Positions 17,221 to 25,461 of a stretch of 64,000 nucleotides of DNA are shown here, piece after piece (positions within the stretch are counted from its first letter, which is position 1; each line of letters opens with the position of its first letter). Below the pieces are notes generated by a model, which worked only from the letters and a program-made list of their open reading frames with translations, had not been told where the DNA came from and searched no databases. A program made the position numbers and the translations under genes. Origin of the DNA: Thiodiazotropha sp037384425 (GTDB taxonomy: Bacteria > Pseudomonadota > Gammaproteobacteria > Chromatiales > Chromatiaceae); the NCBI GenBank assembly GCA_037384425.1, contig JARROA010000001.1, positions 186,001-250,000 of the forward strand. Direction: 5' to 3'.

Positions 17221-18044
17221 CGCTGGAAGCTGAAGTGTCGGGAAGCCTCTATCCGGCCGCCCGGGCCTGCCTCCTGGAAGCGGACCTGGAGACCAAGCTG
17301 AGCCTGACGGATCGAACCGCGGCGGCCTGGCGGGCGGGCGCGCTGAGGCTCGAAGGCTGGAGCGGGGCCGATGCGATCACCGAGCCCGGCAGACCGGCAC
17401 GGCCCGAGCTGGTCCATCCGCAGCGCCTGCCGCGACGCCGTCTCGGCAGCGAACAGGGTCGCCTGGCCCTGATCCACGCCATCGCCCATATCGAGTTCAA
17501 CGCCATCAACCTGGCCTGGGATGCGGTACAGCGCTTCCCGGGGCTGCCGGATGGTTTCTACCGTGACTGGATCCAGGTGGCGCAGGAGGAGGCCCACCAC
17601 TTTCGCCTGGTGCGTGAACGATTGCGCGCCGGCGGGGTCGATTACGGAGATTTTCCCGCTCACAACGGTCTCTGGGAAATGGCCCTGCGCACGGCATACG
17701 ATCCGCTGGTGCGCATGGCCCTGGTGCCGCGCATGCTGGAGGCGCGGGGGCTCGACGTGACCCCCGGCATCATGCGTCGCTTCGAGGAGATCGGCGATCG
17801 GGAGACGGTGGCGGCCCTGCAGGTGATCCTGGACGAGGAGGTGGGGCACGTGCAGTTCGGCAGCCGCTGGTTCAACCATCTCTGCATGCAACGGGGACTG
17901 GAACCGGAAGCGACCTATTTCGAACTGCTGCAACGCTTCGTGGAAGGCGAGATCCGCTGTCCCCTGCACCGGCAGGCGCGCAGACAGGCGGGTTTCAGCG
18001 AAGCCGAACTGGAACGACTGGAGGCCCTGTGCGCTCAACACTGA
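17217..18044 (+). CDS. DUF455 ferritin-like protein
   Basis: This 275-residue protein belongs to the COG2833/DUF455 family, four-helix ferritin-like proteins with carboxylate/histidine di-iron signatures. Visible metal-ligand motifs are HAIAHIEFNAINLAWD (about residue 85), QEEAHHFRLVRERL (about 122) and DEEVGHVQFGSRWF (about 205), giving paired ExxH sites. Members are often annotated as putative tRNA-hydroxylase-like or simply uncharacterised. It overlaps the glycerate kinase gene by 4 nt at its start and the next gene by 16 nt at its end. Function beyond di-iron chemistry cannot be stated. Confidence 0.88.
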   Translation: MTLEAEVSGSLYPAARACLLEADLETKLSLTDRTAAAWRAGALRLEGWSGADAITEPGRPARPELVHPQRLPRRRLGSEQGRLALIHAIAHIEFNAINLAWDAVQRFPGLPDGFYRDWIQVAQEEAHHFRLVRERLRAGGVDYGDFPAHNGLWEMALRTAYDPLVRMALVPRMLEARGLDVTPGIMRRFEEIGDRETVAALQVILDEEVGHVQFGSRWFNHLCMQRGLEPEATYFELLQRFVEGEIRCPLHRQARRQAGFSEAELERLEALCAQH

Positions 18045-18754
18045 TTGCAAGATGCTTGCTGTTACTGTCCGCGGTGAGCTTTGGCCTGACGCCATGGCCG
18101 GCATTTAGCGCCGACGAAGAGGTCGAATTGCTGCTCTATCGTGTGCAATCCGCGAACGAGGAACCCGCTTTCAACCGACTTTTGGTGAGTCCGGATTTCC
18201 TCCGGCTGGACGGTGGAGGAGAGGATCGCGGTTATATCCTGTTCGATCGCCGGGAACAGATCATCTACAGCGTCAATCACGACGATCAGTCGATTCTGGT
18301 GATCGATCCGCCCGCGCTGCCGGCGGATTTCGACGCCAAGGCACCGGCGATCGCTCTGCAGCAGGTGACCCCGGCAGAGGCACCCGAGGTCGGCGGGATC
18401 AAACCTCAGCGTTGGCGGTTGCTGGTGGCGGATGCATCCTGCAGGGAGGCCTTCGTGCTGCCGGGGATGATGCCGCGTGCCGTGGCGGCCTATGGCGCGT
18501 ATCTACGGGTGCTCTCGCGACAGCAGGCCCAGGCCCTCTCCGCCATTCCGGCCGAGTATCAGGACCCCTGCGACAATGCGCTGCACATCTTCGCCGCGGA
18601 TGCGCTGCTGAAGAAGGGATTGCCCTTGGATATCTGGGGTGGCGGAGACTACCGGGAGTCGCTGATCGATTTCCGTGAGGCGTTCACCGTGCCCGAGAGT
18701 GCCTTCAGCCTACCTAGCAGCTATTCGCGCGTTCCGATGCGAAGCGGTTTCTGA
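18029..18754 (+). CDS. conserved periplasmic protein of unknown function
   Basis: I do not recognise the family. The GTG at 18029 has GGAGG just upstream, within the end of the DUF455 gene, and gives a good signal peptide (TLIARCLLLLSAVSFGLTPW then PAFSA). The 215-residue mature part has a repeated beta-rich pattern (LLLYRVQSANEEPAFNRLLV, RLDGGGEDRGYILFDRREQ, IYSVNHDDQSILVID) resembling lipoprotein-localisation or DUF4412-like folds that bind hydrophobic ligands, then a helical part with two cysteines (DASCREAF, DPCDNALH) that may form a disulfide. It is translationally coupled to the gene before it. Confidence 0.7.
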   Translation: MRSTLIARCLLLLSAVSFGLTPWPAFSADEEVELLLYRVQSANEEPAFNRLLVSPDFLRLDGGGEDRGYILFDRREQIIYSVNHDDQSILVIDPPALPADFDAKAPAIALQQVTPAEAPEVGGIKPQRWRLLVADASCREAFVLPGMMPRAVAAYGAYLRVLSRQQAQALSAIPAEYQDPCDNALHIFAADALLKKGLPLDIWGGGDYRESLIDFREAFTVPESAFSLPSSYSRVPMRSGF

Positions 18755-18817
18755 GGGCAGGTATCCCCCTGCCGTTCGGAGCGCGTTCAAAGCAACCATG
18801 CCCGTTGCCGGTTCGTC

Positions 18818-19558
18818 TCAAGCAGTGTAAATCTCCCGCCGCAGTCCGACCTCGTCCAGACGCAGAATTTCAGCACCCTCTGGACGCCAGTCACCCAACA
18901 CGTGCCGTGTGACCAGTCGGCCGTCGATGCGCAGATTATGATCGCCGGGTCGATGCGTGTGGCCATGGATCAGGCGTTGTGCATCGTGCTGCGTCAGGGT
19001 GTCGATGACGGTCTGCGAATTGACGTCCATGATCGCCTCCGCTTTGAGCGCATTGGCTTCACCGCTCATGGCCCGATATTCGCGGGCTTTCTGCCGTCGC
19101 GCCGATAGCGGCAGACTGAGAAACTGCTGCTGAAAAGCGGGCTCCCGGACCTGCCGTCGAAAGGCCAGGTAGTCGCTATCGTCTGTGCAGAGCAGGTCGC
19201 CGTGCATGAGCAGGGTGGGGATGCCGAACAGCATGCAGCGGGTCGGGTCGCTCAGCAGCTCGGCGCCGGTGGCGTGGCAGAATCGCTCGCCGAGCAGGAA
19301 GTCGCGGTTTCCGTGCATCACGCCAAGCCAGACTCCTGAGTCGGTAAGCCTGCGCAAGGCGTCGATGACTTGCGGAATCGGCGGCTGTTCGTCATCGTCG
19401 CCGATCCAGGCATCGAAGAGGTCACCCAGGATGTAGAGATGAGTGGCTTCAGTGGCCTGCTGCTGGAGGAAATCGAGAAACATCCGCACCGTCTCCGGCC
19501 GCTCGCCGGAGAGGTGAAGATCGGAGATGAAGAGATGTACGCCCGAGCCTGATGTCAT
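18818..19558 (-). CDS. lpxH: UDP-2,3-diacylglucosamine diphosphatase LpxH
   Basis: LpxH cleaves UDP-2,3-diacylglucosamine to lipid X and UMP, the fourth step of lipid A synthesis, at the inner face of the membrane. The 246-residue product contains every metallophosphatase motif in order: ISDLHLSGERP, LGDLFDAWIGDDD, MHGNRDFLLGERF, LLMHGDLLCTDD and LIHGHTHRPGDHN, supplying the two-manganese site. It is downstream of two cyclophilin genes in the same direction, an order resembling E. coli ppiB-lpxH. Confidence 0.96.
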   Translation of the reverse strand: MTSGSGVHLFISDLHLSGERPETVRMFLDFLQQQATEATHLYILGDLFDAWIGDDDEQPPIPQVIDALRRLTDSGVWLGVMHGNRDFLLGERFCHATGAELLSDPTRCMLFGIPTLLMHGDLLCTDDSDYLAFRRQVREPAFQQQFLSLPLSARRQKAREYRAMSGEANALKAEAIMDVNSQTVIDTLTQHDAQRLIHGHTHRPGDHNLRIDGRLVTRHVLGDWRPEGAEILRLDEVGLRREIYTA

Positions 19559-19593
19559 GTCAACGATGTTCAGGGTAGGCGTGGCTGAGGGGA

Positions 19594-20085
19594 CTAGTCT
19601 TCGCTGATTTCGGCCTTTTCGATGACGATGTCATCCACCGGCACGTCCTGGTGTCCGGCGCGCGTGGTGGTGTCGACCCCCTTGATCTGGTTGACCACTT
19701 CCATACCGCTGATCACCTTGCCGAAGACACAGTAGCCCCAGCCGTCCTGTCCCGGATGGTCGAGAAACTTGTTGTTGGACACGTTGATGAAGAACTGCGC
19801 GGTGGCGGAGTGGGGCTCCATGGTGCGCGCCATGGCGATGGTGCCGATTTCATTGGAGAGCTTGTTCTTGGCTTCGTTCTCGATCGGGTCTCGGGTCTGT
19901 TTCTGGATCATGCCCGGCATGAAGCCGCCGCCCTGGATCATGAAGTTGTCGATCACCCGATGAAAGATGGTGCCGTCGAAAAAGCCGTCCTTGACGTATT
20001 GCTTGAAGTTTTCACAGGTCTTGGGGGCGTTCTGCTCGTCCAGTTCGATGACGATGGGGCCCAGGTTCGTGGTCAATGTGATCAT
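19594..20085 (-). CDS. ppiB: cytoplasmic peptidyl-prolyl cis-trans isomerase B
   Basis: This 163-residue cyclophilin without signal peptide catalyses proline cis-trans isomerisation. Core motifs FHRVIDNFMIQGGGF, AMARTMEPHSATAQFFINV and YCVFGKVISGMEVV are all present, including the catalytic Arg of FHRV and the QGGG and FF elements. It is shorter at loops, as usual for bacterial PpiB. lpxH follows by 35 nt and a periplasmic paralogue precedes by 51 nt; the two cyclophilins are about half identical, suggesting duplication. Confidence 0.95.
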   Translation of the reverse strand: MITLTTNLGPIVIELDEQNAPKTCENFKQYVKDGFFDGTIFHRVIDNFMIQGGGFMPGMIQKQTRDPIENEAKNKLSNEIGTIAMARTMEPHSATAQFFINVSNNKFLDHPGQDGWGYCVFGKVISGMEVVNQIKGVDTTTRAGHQDVPVDDIVIEKAEISED

Positions 20086-20136
20086 GAGGTTTCCTGTTGT
20101 TATGAATGATAGAGATTTTCAGCGGTTGCAGGGTCT

Positions 20137-20706
20137 TCACTCGACGACGTTGACGGATTCGATCACTACCGGCTGCTTCGGCACGTCGCGCATGTGGCCG
20201 ACGATTCCCGTGGCTTGATCGGCAATGGCGTCGACTACCGACATGCCTTGCGTGACTTTGCCGAAGACGGCGTAGCCCCAACCGTCACGGCTGGGGTAAT
20301 CGAGGAAATCGTTGTCCTTGTGATTGATGAAAAATTGAGCCGTGGCGGAATGCGGGGCTGAGGTGCGGGCCATGGCGATGGTGCCGCGTTTGTTCTTGAG
20401 ACCGTTCTTGGCTTCGTTCTCGATCGGTTCATGGGCCTGTTTTTTCACCATATCAGGGGTGAAGCCGCCGCCCTGAATCATGAAATCCTTGATCACACGG
20501 TGGAAGATGGTCCCGTCGTAGAAGCCGTCACGTGCGTATTGTAGAAAGTTGTCCACGGACTTCGGTGCTTTGTCCCTGTCCAGTTCCAGGGTGATGTCGC
20601 CGAGGGATGTCTTCATTTTTACCTTTACCTTCTCCGCCCAGGCGTTACCGGTGCAGAGGCCGAACAGCAGCAGGGCAAACAGCACTTTTGTCACGTCTCT
20701 TTTCAT
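20137..20706 (-). CDS. periplasmic peptidyl-prolyl cis-trans isomerase (cyclophilin)
   Basis: This 189-residue cyclophilin has a signal peptide (KVLFALLLFGLCTGNAWA), so it should fold exported proteins in the periplasm, as E. coli PpiA does. The mature part has FHRVIKDFMIQGGGF, AMARTSAPHSATAQFFINH and YAVFGKVTQGMSVV. It begins the cyclophilin-cyclophilin-lpxH operon. In E. coli the corresponding genes are divergent from cysS; here cysS lies 10 kb away. Confidence 0.93.
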   Translation of the reverse strand: MKRDVTKVLFALLLFGLCTGNAWAEKVKVKMKTSLGDITLELDRDKAPKSVDNFLQYARDGFYDGTIFHRVIKDFMIQGGGFTPDMVKKQAHEPIENEAKNGLKNKRGTIAMARTSAPHSATAQFFINHKDNDFLDYPSRDGWGYAVFGKVTQGMSVVDAIADQATGIVGHMRDVPKQPVVIESVNVVE

Positions 20707-20905
20707 GGTCTTCCCTCAATCGGATATGGCTGCACGAGAGGCCACATCATAGCCGTTAGGGAGGGGCATAAAAAGGGGGTATGGGCAATGCCTCTAGCGC
20801 TGCAGTACGGGAATTCGGGGTTCCGCGGAAAATCGCATCTGAAACCCTGCCATTCCGTCGGCAATGGCCCGGCTGAACGGGGATGGGCTGGGCAGTTTTG
20901 AAATG

Positions 20906-21286
20906 TCAGTTGTTTTTAGCGCCCTGTTCGATCCACTGCTCGATCTTCTGGATCTCGTTCTGGGTCAGCGCCTCTTTACCGTGCGGCATGCGGATCGTGG
21001 GATCGACCTTGCCCGCCACCAGTCGATAGAGCGAGCTTGAGAGCGGATCCTGTGCCACCACCACCGGGCCGAACTTGGTGCCTTTCATGATGCTGTCATA
21101 ACTCTCTGTAACAAAGCCACTTGCATTGGCGCCGTCTCCACCCTTGACGTGACATTCGGCGCAATATTTGTCAAGCAACGGCTTGACATCGTTCTTGAAG
21201 CTGACCGCAGTCGGTCCGTTGCTGCAACCGACCAGCAGTGAGGTCGAGAGTGCCGAAGCCAAGATTGCTGTTCTCTTGATGAACAT
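20906..21286 (-). CDS. monohaem c-type cytochrome lipoprotein
   Basis: The start at 21286 is fixed by an AAAGGAG Shine-Dalgarno seven bases upstream and gives a lipoprotein signal with lipobox LLVG-C. The 126-residue product has a single haem site CAECH within LLDKYCAECHVKGGDGA and a probable distal methionine in TIRMPHGKEALT, so it is a membrane-anchored class I-like cytochrome facing the periplasm, of the domain type often called PSCyt1-like. It sits near a second small cytochrome gene on the same strand and 730 nt from a haem-bearing chemoreceptor. Its electron partners are not evident. Confidence 0.85.
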   Translation of the reverse strand: MFIKRTAILASALSTSLLVGCSNGPTAVSFKNDVKPLLDKYCAECHVKGGDGANASGFVTESYDSIMKGTKFGPVVVAQDPLSSSLYRLVAGKVDPTIRMPHGKEALTQNEIQKIEQWIEQGAKNN

Positions 21287-21461
21287 GAATGTGCTCCTTT
21301 GATTTGTCATTATTTCCTGAGGGCCCGCTCGCAGAGCTGCTGCTCCAAGCATAGACCCTTTACATCACATCAAGGTGGCGGTGAGTGGTGTCTGTGATCG
21401 TCACCTCCGTTGCGGGGTGACAGCAAATCCTCAATCGATGTCAGTCTGTTGTGAACTGGAT

Positions 21462-21779
21462 CTATTTCAAGGTCATGATCCACTCGATGACCTGCCTGAT
21501 TTTTTCCGGTGCAGCCTGGTTCGGGGGCATGGCGATCGTGCCCCAGATCAGCGGTTCACCGGGGGTGCTGCCTGCTTTTACCTTGCTGGTCAGACGCTCG
21601 ATTTCGGACGGATCACCCGCATATTTGGCGGCAATATCCTTGAATGCCGGGCCGACCAGCTTGGCGTCGGTCTTGTGACAGCCAAGGCAACCCGATTGCA
21701 TGGCCAGCATCTGATTGGCTTGGACTGAGCCGCTGATCAGGGCGAGCAGCAGCAGGGCGAAAACGAGTAGCTTATCCAT
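21462..21779 (-). CDS. soluble cytochrome c551/c5-like monohaem cytochrome
   Basis: The ATG at 21779 is preceded by GGAG at eight bases and yields a signal peptide (KLLVFALLLLALISGSVQA); longer in-frame starts are not credible. The 105-residue product has haem motif CLGCH near residue 35, VGPAFKDIAAKYAGD, and the distal ligand region TIAMPPNQAAP, the pattern of cytochrome c551/c8 (NirM-like). These periplasmic carriers shuttle electrons to terminal oxidases or nitrite reductase. It is divergent from the haem chemoreceptor gene. Confidence 0.92.
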   Translation of the reverse strand: MDKLLVFALLLLALISGSVQANQMLAMQSGCLGCHKTDAKLVGPAFKDIAAKYAGDPSEIERLTSKVKAGSTPGEPLIWGTIAMPPNQAAPEKIRQVIEWIMTLK

Positions 21780-21943
21780 CTTACAGACTCCGCCGATCTG
21801 GCCTGCCGGTGGTCCGGCTAGGCCTCTGAGTGTGAACGAAAGCCAGGTTGGCGATAGCCGTGCGGTCGGCTCGGCCAATCGGTTATCCAGGTTATCGGGT
21901 GTGGGCAGCGATTCTTTAGCGATTTTGGGATTTTTGATTTTAT

Positions 21944-21970
21944 TCAAGTGTTATGACCGGTTGCCGATAA
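21944..21970 (+). promoter_or_regulatory. FliA (sigma-28) promoter of the haem chemoreceptor
   Basis: GCCGATAA at 21963-21970 is an exact -10 element, and TCAA at 21944-21947 is at the exact 15-nt spacing (consensus TAAA), giving 11 of 12 matches. It ends 45 nt before the start codon. This places the receptor under flagellar late-gene control. Confidence 0.8.
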
Positions 21971-22015
21971 AACGTTTGTCGGCAACAGTTTATAAGCTTG
22001 AATCGGGTTGCAAGA

Positions 22016-23623
22016 ATGAACAAGTACATCTCAGTACAGTGGAAGATTCTCACTCCAATGGCATTGATTTTCGTCCTCATCATGACGGTAGTGACCATCT
22101 ATTCAGCAGAGCAGCAGAAAGATCGTCTGTTGAGACTGAGCGAACACCAGATCTTTGATGTGCTGCACGGCTATCTCGACAGCATGAACGCCATGATGTT
22201 TACCGGCACCATGAGCAACAGGGAGATGTTGAAGCAGAAGATCGAGAAACGCGACGGCGTGGTCGAGGTGCGCATGCTGCGCGGCGAGGCGGTGAACAAG
22301 ATGTTCGGTCCCGGCTTCGATCACGAAAAACCGCTGGACGACCTGGACCGGCGGGCACTGAATGGCGAACAGATCGTGAAGGTGGAGCGGGTCGATGGCA
22401 AACGGATGGTTACGGTAATCGAACCCTTCGCCGCGGTCTCTGATCGTAACGGCACCAATTGTCTGACCTGTCATGCGCTACCGGAAGGCACCATCCTGGG
22501 CGCCGGGCGCCTGACCTTTTCCATGGAAGAGCGGGACAAGGCGATCCACCAGGAGCTGCTGATCAGCGGCGTGATCAATTTCGTGGTTCTGCTGCTGGGG
22601 CTCTTCATCATCAACTTCATCATGCGCAAGGTGGTGATCAAGCCGCTCAAAGGGCTGAAGGAGACGATGAATCAAATCGGTAGCGATTCCGATCTGCGGC
22701 CACGAGTCGCACTCGGCGCCAACGACGAGTTTCGCCAGGTCGGCCTGGCGGTCAATCAGATGCTGGATAGGTTCCAGCCGACCATCAAGGATCTGGCGAA
22801 GACCATGGACGGATTGGCCAATTCGGCCAAGCAGCTGGCGGATGTGACCAAGAAGACCCAGGACGGTGTTGCGGAGCAGGAGCGCGAGACCGGACAGTTG
22901 ACGGTGGCCATCGGCGAGCTCTCCGTAGCCGCGGAAGAGGTGGCGCGAAACGCCTCCAATGCCGAGCAGGCGGCCATTGAGGCGCGCTCGAACGCGGACG
23001 CGGGCAGCAGTGTCGTGGCCGATGTCGCCAACTCCATCACCCGGCTGGCATCGCGGGTCGATGACGCGGCGGTGGTGGTGCGCCAGCTGGCCGAGGGCAC
23101 GCAGGACATCGGTCAGGTCTCCGAGACGATCACGGCGATTGCTGAGCAGACCAATCTGCTGGCGCTCAACGCCGCCATCGAGGCGGCGCGGGCCGGTGAG
23201 CAGGGGCGGGGATTTGCCGTGGTGGCGGATGAGGTGCGTAACCTGGCGCAGCGTACCCAGGAGGCGACGCAGCAGATCCAGGAGATCATCGAGCAACTGG
23301 TCAATGCCTCGGATCAGGCGGTGAAGGTTATGGATACCAGCAAGAAAGAGGCCGATCAGAGCGTCAGCGACTCGAGCCGTGCCGGCCAGGCCCTGACCGA
23401 CATCGCCAACGCGGTGGAATCGATCAGTGAAATGAACTCGGTGATCGCCACGGCGGCTTCCGAGCAGACCTCGGTGGTCAGCGAAATCAACAAGAACATC
23501 ATCGCCATCAACGAGGTTTCCCACCAGACCGCGAACGGCACCAACGAAACACTTCGCGAAAGCGAGGAAGTGGCCAAGATCTCGGCCGACCTCGACCGTA
23601 TGGTCAATCAGTTCAAGGTATAG
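22016..23623 (+). CDS. methyl-accepting chemotaxis protein with c-type haem in periplasmic sensor
   Basis: This 535-residue receptor starts at ATG 22016; the in-frame TTG at 21998 is less likely. TM1 is at about 12-30. The periplasmic domain (about 31-175) contains GTNCLTCHALPEG with a haem-c binding CxxCH at 149-153, close to TM2 (about 178-202), followed by a HAMP domain and the signalling coiled coil with tip EQTNLLALNAAIEAARAGE. The sensor resembles the haem-c PAS-like/DUF3365-type domains of Geobacter chemoreceptors, which respond to redox or ligand state. A near-perfect FliA promoter precedes it, and a cytochrome c gene is divergent. Redox or NO/O2 taxis is inferred. CcmFH-type maturation outside the cytoplasm would be needed. 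Confidence 0.9.
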   Translation: MNKYISVQWKILTPMALIFVLIMTVVTIYSAEQQKDRLLRLSEHQIFDVLHGYLDSMNAMMFTGTMSNREMLKQKIEKRDGVVEVRMLRGEAVNKMFGPGFDHEKPLDDLDRRALNGEQIVKVERVDGKRMVTVIEPFAAVSDRNGTNCLTCHALPEGTILGAGRLTFSMEERDKAIHQELLISGVINFVVLLLGLFIINFIMRKVVIKPLKGLKETMNQIGSDSDLRPRVALGANDEFRQVGLAVNQMLDRFQPTIKDLAKTMDGLANSAKQLADVTKKTQDGVAEQERETGQLTVAIGELSVAAEEVARNASNAEQAAIEARSNADAGSSVVADVANSITRLASRVDDAAVVVRQLAEGTQDIGQVSETITAIAEQTNLLALNAAIEAARAGEQGRGFAVVADEVRNLAQRTQEATQQIQEIIEQLVNASDQAVKVMDTSKKEADQSVSDSSRAGQALTDIANAVESISEMNSVIATAASEQTSVVSEINKNIIAINEVSHQTANGTNETLRESEEVAKISADLDRMVNQFKV

Positions 23624-23688
23624 CGGGCAACAGCGACAAACATTCGAGGATCGGTAGCACCGCGGACAAGCGCCGACTTTCGGTGCAG

Positions 23689-23761
23689 GTAAGGGTGGGG
23701 CCCTGCTCCACCAACTCAACACGGATAAGCAGTGTTTCGGTGGGGCAGGGCCCCACCCTAC
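23689..23761. repeat. pair of inverted REP-like palindromes
   Basis: Two copies of one GC-rich palindrome face each other: 23689-23712 (GTAAGGGTGGGGCCCTG...) and 23739-23761 (GGTGGGGCAGGGCCCC...), the second being close to the reverse complement of the first. They lie between the convergent chemoreceptor and hybE genes and belong to the same family as the copies around 24.5, 30.6, 32.25 and 32.9 kb. Confidence 0.85.
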
Positions 23762-23773
23762 ACTGGCGAAAGA

Positions 23774-24358
23774 TTACACCTCTCTTCCGCGCAGAAACTC
23801 CCGTCGGGTGAGCCCCGGCTGGTCACCCGCAGCCGGACAGTCGCTGTCCGCATGGCTCTCTGCCAGGGCAAACCCGTTCAGCTCCACTTCGGGCGTCTCC
23901 TCGCCACGCAGGATACGTCCCAACAGCTCCTCGTCGTGGGGATCTGTGTCGGGATGCTCGACCTCCACCATCAGGGTCTGCATGAAGCTCTCGGCGGCGG
24001 CCACCGCATGCTCCTGGTTCATGAACTCGTTCATGGGCGAGTAGAGGGAGTGGGTCTGGCAGATCCCGATGTCGTCGATCTCGTTGACCATGAAGCGGAA
24101 CGCGTTGGCGGGAAGGCGGTGGTGCTGCTTGTCTCCGAGCTTCAGCGCACTCCAGTCCTCCCCTTCGGCGGGCAGCAGCATCAGGCTCATCATCCAGGGG
24201 GTGATGACGACGCCGAGGGTGCGCCCCTCGTAGGATTGAAAGCCGATGGTCTGCACCTGCAGCGCCGGGTTGAGCAGGGGAATGCCCTGCATCGTCTCCT
24301 GTTCGATGCGCCGGAAGACGGCTTCGATCTTGTGGCTCAGTGCTTTCAGGTCGGTCAT
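23774..24358 (-). CDS. hybE: [NiFe]-hydrogenase assembly chaperone HybE/HupJ
   Basis: The 194-residue product has the HybE family core: RIEQETMQGIPLLNPALQV, YEGRTLGVVITPWMMSLMLL, ANAFRFMVNEIDDIGICQTH and a segment HAVAAAESFM. HybE acts in the cytoplasm as a chaperone that holds the Tat-exported small subunit back until the enzyme is assembled. The last 50 residues are an extra tail (after LLGRILRGEE) that ends TRREFLRGRE; it resembles a twin-arginine motif at the wrong end and is probably chance or a family trait. It is the last gene of the operon, 226 nt after hypC with a REP pair in between. Confidence 0.9.
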   Translation of the reverse strand: MTDLKALSHKIEAVFRRIEQETMQGIPLLNPALQVQTIGFQSYEGRTLGVVITPWMMSLMLLPAEGEDWSALKLGDKQHHRLPANAFRFMVNEIDDIGICQTHSLYSPMNEFMNQEHAVAAAESFMQTLMVEVEHPDTDPHDEELLGRILRGEETPEVELNGFALAESHADSDCPAAGDQPGLTRREFLRGREV

Positions 24359-24460
24359 GTCGGCTCCCGTTGTGTGTCAGGTGGGCAATCTGTTTCTGGC
24401 ATGTTGTGAAAGGCATTTACCCGCACATGAACAGCCACATGCGCAAGAGTCGATTCCTGT

Positions 24461-24526
24461 GTAGGGTGCGGCAAGCCGCACCCTACGCTTCGTGAGCAGA
24501 CTGGGTGGGGCAGGGCCCCCACCCGA
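24461..24526. repeat. REP-like palindromes between hypC and hybE
   Basis: Bases 24461-24486 form a perfect 12-bp palindrome, GTAGGGTGCGGC-AA-GCCGCACCCTAC broken by two A; its ends match the common REP family but its centre differs. The second element at 24503-24526 (GGGTGGGGCAGGGCCCC...) is a standard copy with one extra C. They interrupt the hydrogenase operon and could shape mRNA stability for hybE. Confidence 0.8.
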
Positions 24527-24584
24527 CATATCAATCAAACTCTGCCATTCGTTCGCGGCGAAGAACGACTTTTACGTACAGCCC

Positions 24585-24866
24585 TTACGCGGACTCGGAT
24601 TGGTCCAGGCCGGGAAAATAGCGCGCCACGTCGATCTTGTCCTCACCGCTCATGATGGCGCTGAGCCCGTCCAGAGCCTGGTCGATGTGGCGGGCATCCT
24701 GCTCGCTGATCACTTCGCGGGCGGAGCCGAGAAAGGTCAGCAGCCAGGTGCCGGCCGGCTGCGGGCCGGTCAGCATCAGGTTGATCTGTTCCTCGCCGTT
24801 GCGGGTGCGGCAGCGGGCGACGAAATCCCCCGCTTCGAGCACCAGGGCCGGGATGCCTACGCACAT
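24585..24866 (-). CDS. hypC: HypC/HybG hydrogenase maturation chaperone
   Basis: The 93-residue protein begins MCVGIPALVLEAGD; the N-terminal Met-Cys is the HypC hallmark whose cysteine binds the Fe(CN)2CO unit with HypD and delivers it to the large-subunit precursor. The rest, INLMLTGPQPAGTWLLTFLGSA and REVISEQDARHIDQAL, also fits. The start at 24866 has AGGAGG eight bases upstream. In this Hyb operon the position corresponds to hybG. No hypA, B, D, E or F genes are in the window, so they must lie elsewhere. Confidence 0.93.
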   Translation of the reverse strand: MCVGIPALVLEAGDFVARCRTRNGEEQINLMLTGPQPAGTWLLTFLGSAREVISEQDARHIDQALDGLSAIMSGEDKIDVARYFPGLDQSESA

Positions 24867-24897
24867 GCGCTTTGCCTCCTGTCGGATTGCTGAACGT

Positions 24898-25461
24898 TCA
24901 ACGCAATCCCGCTGCCAGTTCGTACTCGGCCTCCCGCTTCCAGTGGCCGTTGCCGGCCCGGTCTCGGGGTTGGAGTTGCACGCCCAGGGAGGCCAGCTCG
25001 TCCACCAGCATGCGCACCATGCCCTCCAGGCCCGCTTCCGCCTCGGGGGTGAGTCCGAGGCGGTTCTCCAGCGAGTGGGGCACCATGCCGACGATGGTGA
25101 CCTGCTCCGGCGTCTCTCCCTTGAGGGCGAGCAGGGCCAGCAGGTCGGAGACGCCGAGCTGGTGGTTGGAGAGCTTGGTCTGGAAGAAGGCCGGGATTTC
25201 CTCATTGGCGATACGCACCAGGGTGCCGTAGGGGGCGCCGGTGTTGACCGCGTCGGCGATGATCAGGCTCCTGGCCCCGCGCATGGGCTCGAACAGCTCC
25301 ATACCGGTGGTGCCGCCGTCGACCAGCTTCACGCCCTCGGGGATGTGGTAGCGCTGCTCCAGCTCCTCCACGGCGCGTACGCCGACGCCCTCATCCTGCA
25401 TCAGTACGTTGCCCATGCCGATGACCAGAATCCTGCCGTCTTTGCCGTTGCTCATGCTCAC
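24898..25461 (-). CDS. hybD: hydrogenase maturation endopeptidase HybD
   Basis: This 187-residue nickel-dependent protease trims the C-terminal tail of the hydrogenase large subunit after metal insertion. It has VIGMGNVLMQDEGVGVRAVE with the conserved Glu/Asp, VDGGTTGMEL, IADAVNTG with the metal-binding Asp, and SNHQLGVSDLLALLAL with the conserved His. Its start overlaps the hybC stop by 4 nt, consistent with coupled production of enzyme and protease. Confidence 0.94.
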   Translation of the reverse strand: MSMSNGKDGRILVIGMGNVLMQDEGVGVRAVEELEQRYHIPEGVKLVDGGTTGMELFEPMRGARSLIIADAVNTGAPYGTLVRIANEEIPAFFQTKLSNHQLGVSDLLALLALKGETPEQVTIVGMVPHSLENRLGLTPEAEAGLEGMVRMLVDELASLGVQLQPRDRAGNGHWKREAEYELAAGLR

